From an uncultured Clostridia bacterium (lineage in GTDB: Bacteria > Bacillota > Clostridia > TANB77 > CAG-508), in contig CAOPQH010000041.1 of assembly GCA_948505485.1 (NCBI GenBank), positions 1-5,339 of the forward strand: 5,339 nt of DNA, read 5' to 3'. This document shows positions 1-3,950 of this stretch, piece after piece. Made by a program: the position numbers and the translations under genes. Every line of letters starts with the position of its first letter. Position 1 is the first letter of the stretch. Under the pieces are notes generated by a model that made no database searches, was not told where the DNA came from, and saw only the letters and a list, made by a program, of their open reading frames with translations.

Positions 1-74
1 AGATTGATCATGTTAGAAACATAAAAATTGCAGAAGTAAGTGAAGAAATGGAAAACATTGTTGAAAAAATATAA
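1..74 (+). CDS. 3' end of an unidentified gene (partial)
   Basis: Reading from position 3, an open frame runs off the left edge and ends at TAA (72-74). It gives a C-terminal tail of 23 residues that begins IDHVRNIKIAEVSEEM and ends IVEKI. The tail is charged and probably helical. It is too short to assign a family and I do not recognise it. The other two forward frames stop within the first 25 bases, so this is the only plausible coding frame. The stop codon overlaps the left arm of the following terminator, as expected for the last gene of an operon. Confidence 0.6.
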   Translation, partial: IDHVRNIKIAEVSEEMENIVEKI

Positions 75-119
75 AAAATATTATAGACTAGGGTGCATTC
101 CTAGTCTATAATATTTTTT
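73..119 (+). terminator. Strong intrinsic terminator, perfect 20-bp hairpin
   Basis: Positions 73-92 and 100-119 are perfect inverted repeats of 20 bp with a 7-nt loop (93-99). The core is GACTAGG/CCTAGTC, and the right arm ends in six T. The A-run on the left makes it potentially bidirectional. It closes the unit ending at 74 and separates it from the promoter at 169. Confidence 0.9.
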
Positions 120-120
120 A

Positions 121-155
121 TAGACATAAGGACGAAGATTTTGTCTATGTCTTTT
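121..155 (+). terminator. Second, weaker terminator-like hairpin
   Basis: AGACATA (122-128) pairs with TATGTCT (146-152). GAC (131-133) also pairs with GTC (143-145) across a 2-nt bulge, and a short T-run follows (152-155). It lies directly after the main terminator and may serve as a backup. The stem is short, so this could also be incidental. Confidence 0.45.
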
Positions 156-168
156 AAATAGAATACAT

Positions 169-197
169 TTGCATAAAAATTAAACATGATATATAAT
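169..197 (+). promoter_or_regulatory. SigA-type promoter for the P-loop/Asp23-cmk unit
   Basis: A -35 element TTGCAT (169-174) is separated by 17 bp from a perfect -10 TATAAT (192-197). Transcription would start near 204, giving a leader of roughly 20 nt before the ATG at 227. The ribosome binding site AGGAG (216-220) lies 6 nt upstream of that start. The -35 matches consensus only in TTG. The exact -10 and the 17-bp spacing carry the call. Confidence 0.7.
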
Positions 198-226
198 ATT
201 AAAGAAATTTAGTTTAGGAGAATATT

Positions 227-1093
227 ATGCTAATAGATACTATAAATAAAAAAAAGATAAAAGTATATGCATTTGTTGGACCATCAGGTACAGGAAAGAG
301 TTACAGAGCACAAATGGTAGCTAGCGAAAAAGGTATTAATTTTATAATAGATGATGGTCTTTTAGTAGATGGGAATAAAATTGTAGCAGGAGAATCAGCT
401 AAAAAAGCACCAACAAAAATAGAAACAGTTAAACATGCATTATTTTTAAATGAAGAAGAACAAAAAGAAATAAATAATGCATTAAAAAAATATAAACCTG
501 ATAGTATATTAATTTTAGGAACTTCAGATGGAATGGTAGCTAAAATTGCCAAAAACTTGGGATTACCAGAAATATCTGAAACTATATATATAAATGATAT
601 TGCAACAGAACAGGAAATGAAAACTGCAAGAAAAATAAGAGAGACACAAGGGAAACATGTTATTCCAGTTCCAACATTTGAATTAAAAAAAGATTTTTCA
701 GGATATCTTTTAGATCCCTTACAAATCTTTAAATCTAAAGGAAAAGGTCAAAAACCATATATATCAGAAAAATCTATTATTAGACCAACATTTAGTTATC
801 TTGGTAAATTTACAATATCAGATACAGTTTTCAGACAAATTACAGAGTATTTATCAACAAAAACTCCAGAAATATATAAAGTTTTAAAAACAAGAGTAGA
901 AAATTATGGAGAAGGTCCTATTATATATATGGAAGTAATGGTAGTTTATGGGTATAATGTTATGGATGGATTAAAAAAATTTAAAGATAAAGCTAGAAAA
1001 GAAATAGAAAAGTTAACATCTATGAATGTTGTTTCAATAGATGTTGTAGCAAAAAGTGTTTATGTGCCAGAAAAAGATAAGGAGGAAATTTAA
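227..1093 (+). CDS. P-loop NTPase domain fused to an Asp23/Gls24-like domain
   Basis: This 288-residue protein has a Walker A motif GPSGTGKS at residues 18-25, after a beta-strand (KVYAFV). Possible acidic or strand segments follow at IIDD (40-43) and SILILGTSDG (93-102). Residues about 190-281 resemble the Asp23/Gls24 (YloU/YqhY) family. They have a G-x-x-x-IS start, a central strand pair ending VVYGYNV (239-245), then a lysine-rich helix, T264, and a closing VxSIDVVAKSVYVP-like strand (268-281). Family resemblance was judged by eye. Asp23-family proteins are linked to cell-envelope homeostasis in Gram-positives, but the substrate of this ATPase domain is unknown. No signal peptide or membrane segment is visible, so it is probably cytoplasmic. 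AGGAG lies 6 nt before the chosen ATG. The stop codon directly abuts the cmk start, so the two genes are very likely co-transcribed and translationally coupled. The ATP-binding call is firm and the Asp23 call is likely. Confidence 0.82.
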   Translation: MLIDTINKKKIKVYAFVGPSGTGKSYRAQMVASEKGINFIIDDGLLVDGNKIVAGESAKKAPTKIETVKHALFLNEEEQKEINNALKKYKPDSILILGTSDGMVAKIAKNLGLPEISETIYINDIATEQEMKTARKIRETQGKHVIPVPTFELKKDFSGYLLDPLQIFKSKGKGQKPYISEKSIIRPTFSYLGKFTISDTVFRQITEYLSTKTPEIYKVLKTRVENYGEGPIIYMEVMVVYGYNVMDGLKKFKDKARKEIEKLTSMNVVSIDVVAKSVYVPEKDKEEI

Positions 1094-1759
1094 ATGTCAT
1101 TTGTAGTAGCAATAGATGGGCCAGCAGGAAGTGGAAAAGGAACTATAACCAAATTAGTAGGAGATAAATTAAATTTAATAAATATAGATACAGGAGCAAT
1201 GTTTAGATGTGTAACTTTAGATATGTTAAATAAAAACATAGGCATTAGCGAAGAACAAAAGATAGTTGATTTACTAGATAAAATAGATATTGATTTAAGA
1301 GAAGAGAATAATAAGCAAAAAGTATATCTTAACGGAGAAGATGTTACATTAGAAATAAGAACTCAAAAGGTAAATAATTTTATTTCTCCAGTTTGTCAGT
1401 TAAAAATTGTAAGAGAAAAATTATTGAATTTACAAAGAAAATTAGCAGAAGGAAAAAATGTAATAATGGAAGGTAGAGATATTGGAACTACAGTATTTCC
1501 TAATGCAGATGTAAAAATATATTTAGATGCAACTCCAGAAGAAAGAGCAACAAGAAGGGTAAAGCAAAATAAGGAGAATAATATTGAGTGTTCTTATGAG
1601 GAAATTTTAAATAGTATTAAGTCAAGAGATTATCAAGATTCAAATAGAAAAATAGCACCTTTGAAGAAGGCTGATGATGCGGTTTATGTGGATTCTACTA
1701 ATATGTCAATAGAGGAGGTTACTAATACTATTATTGATATTATAAGGAAAAAGCAATAG
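1094..1759 (+). CDS. cmk: Cytidylate (CMP/dCMP) kinase
   Basis: This cytosolic enzyme transfers phosphate from ATP to CMP or dCMP in pyrimidine nucleotide synthesis and salvage. The 221 residues match the usual bacterial length. Visible motifs are the P-loop GPAGSGKGT (residues 9-17), the nucleoside-monophosphate segment IDTGAMFR (31-38), EGRDIGTTVFPNA (126-138), the arginine-rich lid region around EERATRR (149-155), and SRDYQDSNRKIAPLKKADDA (177-196), which carries the D and R residues typical of CMP binding. F37 replaces the more common Tyr in the TGAMYR motif, a conservative change. GGAGG (1081-1085) inside the end of the upstream gene lies 8 nt before the ATG. There is no gap to that gene, so expression probably depends on the promoter at 169. 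No simple T-tailed terminator follows; the repeat element at 1761-2024 does. Confidence 0.96.
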   Translation: MSFVVAIDGPAGSGKGTITKLVGDKLNLINIDTGAMFRCVTLDMLNKNIGISEEQKIVDLLDKIDIDLREENNKQKVYLNGEDVTLEIRTQKVNNFISPVCQLKIVREKLLNLQRKLAEGKNVIMEGRDIGTTVFPNADVKIYLDATPEERATRRVKQNKENNIECSYEEILNSIKSRDYQDSNRKIAPLKKADDAVYVDSTNMSIEEVTNTIIDIIRKKQ

Positions 1760-1775
1760 GATATCTTATATATTT

Positions 1776-1890
1776 TATAGCTGTCAATCTACCTGTCAAT
1801 AGGGTGTGTTATAATTCTATAACCGTCAAGCTACCTGGTGATAGATTATTTTGCTATTTTATAGCCGTCAAGCTACCTGTGTATAGGACG
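1776..1890 (+). repeat. Left arm: three direct repeats at exact 42-bp period
   Basis: Units start at 1776, 1818 and 1860. Each carries TATA followed by a core read as CCGTCAAGCTACCTG in units 2 and 3; in unit 1 the core is CTGTCAATCTACCTG. The conserved part covers about 20 bp, and GTCAA recurs at 1783, 1825 and 1867. The next bases differ between units (TGTCAATAG, TGGTGATAG, TGTGTATAG, counting from the core's final TG) and are followed by AT-rich linkers. The variable segments of units 2 and 3 are mirrored in the right arm. Confidence 0.88.
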
Positions 1891-1919
1891 TTTTCGCTTT
1901 CGTCAAGCTCAAGCGAAAA
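1891..1919 (+). repeat. Apical hairpin of the periodic element
   Basis: TTTTCGCTT (1891-1899) pairs perfectly with AAGCGAAAA (1911-1919) around an 11-nt loop (1900-1910). The loop contains CGTCAAGCT, the same core found in the left-arm units. It therefore looks like a rearranged fourth unit. No T-run follows the right arm, so it is not a standard intrinsic terminator on the + strand. Confidence 0.8.
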
Positions 1920-2032
1920 GTGCTATACACACGCGTGACTACTCTATAATTTTGAAAAGTGCTATCACCACGCATGACTTCTCTATAATATTAAAAAGTG
2001 ATATACATTTAATTTATAGATATTATTATAAA
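1916..2032 (+). repeat. Right arm: three direct repeats at exact 39-bp period
   Basis: AAAAGTG begins units at 1916, 1955 and 1994. Units 1 and 2 read AAAAGTGCTAT, then a variable CACA/CACCA segment, ACGCRTGACT and CTCTATAA. The third unit keeps only AAAAGTG-TATA and then diverges into AT-rich sequence just upstream of the plsC ribosome binding site. Units 1 and 2 are the pairing partners of left units 3 and 2 respectively. Confidence 0.85.
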
Positions 2033-2053
2033 TAAAAAAGAAGGGATTTTTAA

Positions 2054-2662
2054 ATGAAGGAATTTTTTAAGAAAATAGCTAGAGTAATTGTTAAAACAGC
2101 TATAATGTTTTATTGTAAAATAGTATATAGGGCTGAGATAATAGGATTGGAAAATATTCCAAAGGATGGACCTGTTTTAGTTTGTGGTAATCATAGAAGT
2201 TATTTGGATCCTCCTATAATAGAAGCTAGTTCAAAAAGAGATATTCGTTTTATGGCTAAAGAGGAGTTAAGAAAAAATAAGTTTTTGGCATTTTTAGGGG
2301 TAATATTTGATGGTATATATGTAAAAAGAGATTCTAAGGATGTTACTGCAATGAAGACAACATTAAAGGCTTTAAAAGATGGTGAATGTGTAGGTATTTT
2401 TCCAGAGGGAACTAGAAATGGTTTAGAAAAGGGAGAAAAGGTTAAAGATGGTGCTGCTTTTTTTGCAACTCGAACAGGGGCAAAAGTTGTTCCGGTAGGA
2501 GTTTCTGGTGGAAATAAGGCATTTAATAAGGTTACTGTAAAATATGGTAAGCCAATAGATTACAGCAAATATAAAGGAAAAAAGGTTGAAAAAGAGGAAT
2601 TAGATAAGATTACACAAAATATAATGGATAATATAATCGAGTTGACAAAAAGTGGAAATTAA
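2054..2662 (+). CDS. plsC: 1-acyl-sn-glycerol-3-phosphate acyltransferase (PlsC family)
   Basis: This enzyme probably acylates lysophosphatidic acid to phosphatidic acid at the cytoplasmic face of the membrane, a step of phospholipid synthesis. It is 202 residues long, near the lower end of the usual PlsC range. The acyltransferase block I NHRSYLD has the catalytic H47 and D52 (HX4D). Block II is GIYVKRD (87-93). Block III FPEGTR (116-121) is the glycerol-phosphate binding motif, and block IV is VPVG (146-149). The N-terminus (residues 4-25) is amphipathic to hydrophobic with several lysines, which fits peripheral membrane attachment rather than a clear transmembrane helix. The ribosome binding site AAGGGA (2041-2046) lies just upstream. 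The periodic hairpin separates it from cmk. No convincing promoter of its own is visible, so it may be read through from the cmk unit. The S1-gene promoter overlaps its 3' end. The acyl donor and acceptor cannot be fixed from sequence. Confidence 0.93.
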   Translation: MKEFFKKIARVIVKTAIMFYCKIVYRAEIIGLENIPKDGPVLVCGNHRSYLDPPIIEASSKRDIRFMAKEELRKNKFLAFLGVIFDGIYVKRDSKDVTAMKTTLKALKDGECVGIFPEGTRNGLEKGEKVKDGAAFFATRTGAKVVPVGVSGGNKAFNKVTVKYGKPIDYSKYKGKKVEKEELDKITQNIMDNIIELTKSGN

Positions 2663-2670
2663 TATATAAT
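2642..2670 (+). promoter_or_regulatory. Consensus SigA promoter for the S1 gene
   Basis: A perfect TTGACA (2642-2647) and a perfect TATAAT (2665-2670) are separated by 17 bp. The -35 lies within the last codons of plsC and the -10 just after its stop. Transcription should start near 2677, leaving an untranslated leader of about 75 nt before the S1 start at 2751. It is the best promoter in the window and suggests high expression of the S1 gene independent of upstream genes. Confidence 0.85.
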
Positions 2671-2680
2671 ATTATAGTAT

Positions 2681-2718
2681 GAAACGAGGGCGTTTTTCAA
2701 ATAATTGGAAAGCGTCTT
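2681..2718 (+). promoter_or_regulatory. Structured leader with two competing hairpins
   Basis: Positions 2687-2700 can pair with 2705-2718 over 14 bp (four of them G-U) with a 4-nt loop. Alternatively AAACG (2682-2686) pairs with CGTTT (2691-2695) around AGGG. The two structures share CGTTT and are mutually exclusive. The region lies between the predicted transcription start and the ribosome binding site. No T-run follows the long hairpin, so a translational or mRNA-stability role is more likely than termination. The regulatory function is inferred only. Confidence 0.45.
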
Positions 2719-2737
2719 GATTAATGACAAACGTATT

Positions 2738-2743
2738 TAGGAG
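2738..2743 (+). promoter_or_regulatory. Ribosome binding site that fixes the S1 start
   Basis: TAGGAG lies 7 nt upstream of the ATG at 2751. An in-frame ATG at 2724 has no such site before it, and its extra nine residues (MTNVFRRNY) would be encoded across this ribosome binding site. Confidence 0.85.
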
Positions 2744-2750
2744 AAATTAT

Positions 2751-3857
2751 ATGGAAGAAAATTTTGAAGAATTGTTTAATCAATCTATTAAAGATGTAAA
2801 TATAGGCAAAACAGTAACAGGAAATATTATTAGAATTACAAAAAACAAAGAAATATATGTAGATTTAGGATATAAAGCAGATGGTATAATTCCTTTTGGA
2901 GAATATTCTTATGAAGAAGATAAAGATCCAAATGATGAATTTAAGCTAGGAGATAAAATTACAGCAGATGTCTTAAAAATGAATGATGGTATGGGAAATG
3001 TACTATTATCATATAAAAGAGCAAAAACAAGAAATGCATGGAAATCTTTTGAGCAAAAAGTGAAAAATAAAGAGGTTTTTAAAGAAGAAGTATCAGAAGT
3101 AAATAAAAATGGATTAATTGTTTTAATAGATGGTATAAGAGTATTTATTCCAATGTCTCTATCTTGTATAAATAAAAATGAAGATATACAAAGTTATATA
3201 GGAAAAAAAGTTGAATTTATAGTTATAGAATATAATAAACAAAATAAAAAAATTATAGGCTCTATAAAAGAAATAAAAGATCAAGAAAAAAAGAAAAAGT
3301 CTGATAAATTTTGGAATGAAATAGAAATAGAAAAAGAGTATGAAGGTACTGTTTCAAGTATTAGTAATTATGGAGCATTTATAGATTTAGAAGGTGTTGT
3401 GCAGGGATTACTACATATTTCTGAATTATCATGGAATAAAAATGCAAAACCTCAAGAGATATTAAAAGAAAATCAAAAAATAAAAGTAAGAATAAAAGAG
3501 TTTGATAAAGAAAACAAAAAGGTAAAATTAGCTACAGATTTAAAAGGAGAAGATCCTTGGAATGTAGTTAAAGATAAATATAAAATAAGTGATGTTGTAA
3601 AGGTTAAAATATCAAGATTCATGCCTTTTGGTGCCTTTGCAGAAATAGAAAAAGGAATAGAAGGTTTAATACATATTTCACAAATTTCTGTAGAGAGAAT
3701 TACAAAGCCAGAAGAAAAGTTAAAAATAGGTCAAGAACTAAATGCAAAGATAATAGATATGGATTTACAAAATAAAAAGATTTCATTATCTATTAGTGAA
3801 CTTGAAGGAACAAGTTATGATTTAGAATATCAAGAAGAATTAAAAGATTTAAACTAA
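2751..3857 (+). CDS. rpsA: Ribosomal protein S1-like RNA-binding protein, four S1 domains
   Basis: S1-type proteins bind single-stranded mRNA and assist translation initiation or RNA metabolism. This 368-residue protein has four S1 OB-fold repeats, at about residues 18-90, 107-175, 194-263 and 279-352. Repeats 3 and 4 carry the classic RNA-contact signatures YGAF...HIS (207-210, 222-224) and FGAF...HIS (293-296, 308-310). Repeats 1 and 2 are more divergent (YVDLGYKADGIIP; NGLIVLIDGIRVFIP), as in the ribosome-facing domains of other S1 proteins. A lysine-rich linker (180-186) separates repeats 2 and 3. Four repeats is the usual Gram-positive form, against six in Proteobacteria. I chose ATG 2751 over 2724 because of the TAGGAG 7 nt upstream. 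A consensus promoter and structured leader precede the gene. No hairpin terminator is visible before typA. It is free-standing, with no IspH domain fused. Whether it is a true ribosomal S1 or a general S1-like factor is open. Confidence 0.92.
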   Translation: MEENFEELFNQSIKDVNIGKTVTGNIIRITKNKEIYVDLGYKADGIIPFGEYSYEEDKDPNDEFKLGDKITADVLKMNDGMGNVLLSYKRAKTRNAWKSFEQKVKNKEVFKEEVSEVNKNGLIVLIDGIRVFIPMSLSCINKNEDIQSYIGKKVEFIVIEYNKQNKKIIGSIKEIKDQEKKKKSDKFWNEIEIEKEYEGTVSSISNYGAFIDLEGVVQGLLHISELSWNKNAKPQEILKENQKIKVRIKEFDKENKKVKLATDLKGEDPWNVVKDKYKISDVVKVKISRFMPFGAFAEIEKGIEGLIHISQISVERITKPEEKLKIGQELNAKIIDMDLQNKKISLSISELEGTSYDLEYQEELKDLN

Positions 3858-3882
3858 ATTTAACAAAATAAAGTAGTTTTTA

Positions 3883-3895
3883 ATATATAATATTA
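3883..3895 (+). promoter_or_regulatory. Probable -10 region upstream of typA
   Basis: The 13-mer ATATATAATATTA contains a perfect TATAAT (3886-3891). It is identical to the sequence around the -10 boxes at 189-201 and 2662-2674. No good -35 is found at 17 bp; TTAACA (3860-3865) lies 20 bp away, which is too far. It could be a weak or activator-dependent promoter, with typA also read from the S1 promoter. Confidence 0.5.
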
Positions 3896-3950
3896 AATAA
3901 TGAAAAGTATAAAGTTTAACTTAAAAATAAAAAATAAAAGGGGTAATAAA

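Larger units (their letters stand above)
1761..2024. repeat. Composite periodic inverted-repeat element filling the cmk-plsC gap
   Basis: The whole gene-free interval 1760-2053 is occupied by this element, and no open frame of note is seen. Three left-arm units (42-bp period) face three right-arm units (39-bp period) across an apical hairpin at 1891-1919. Unit 3 left pairs with unit 1 right through TGTGTATAG (1878-1886) / CTATACACA (1923-1931). Unit 2 left pairs with unit 2 right through TGGTGATAG (1836-1844) / CTATCACCA (1962-1970). Each module also pairs GTCA with TGAC and GC with GC, separated by small internal loops, then TATAG with CTATA. The outer module is degenerate, but the base can close through ATATCTTATA (1761-1770) against TATAGATAT (2015-2023) with one bulge. 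RNA transcribed from either strand could form a long rod with bulges. The function is unknown. Confidence 0.85.

Noticed and set aside
301..552. Minus-strand open frame of 83 codons
   Set aside because: It lies entirely opposite the well-supported P-loop/Asp23 gene and shows no ribosome binding site or recognisable motif.
1776..1890. A small CRISPR array, given about 20-bp conserved repeats with about 22-bp variable segments at an exact 42-bp period
   Set aside because: The variable segments are mirrored by the inverted arm downstream, only three units exist, and no cas gene is visible. The layout is a folded hairpin, not a spacer array.
1891..1925. Intrinsic terminator for cmk at the apical hairpin
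   Set aside because: The stem is strong but is followed by GTGCTATAC, not a T-run, on the + strand.
1761..2024. A miniature transposable element (MITE)
   Set aside because: The terminal inverted repeats are poor compared with the inner modules, and I see no clear target-site duplication at the ends. It remains possible only if copies are found elsewhere in the genome.
2687..2718. Terminator between plsC and the S1 gene
   Set aside because: The hairpin has four G-U pairs and no T-run after it, and it lies downstream of the consensus S1 promoter, so it belongs to the leader.
2724..2750. Upstream ATG as the start of the S1 protein
   Set aside because: It has no ribosome binding site, and the nine extra residues are encoded over the TAGGAG that serves the ATG at 2751.
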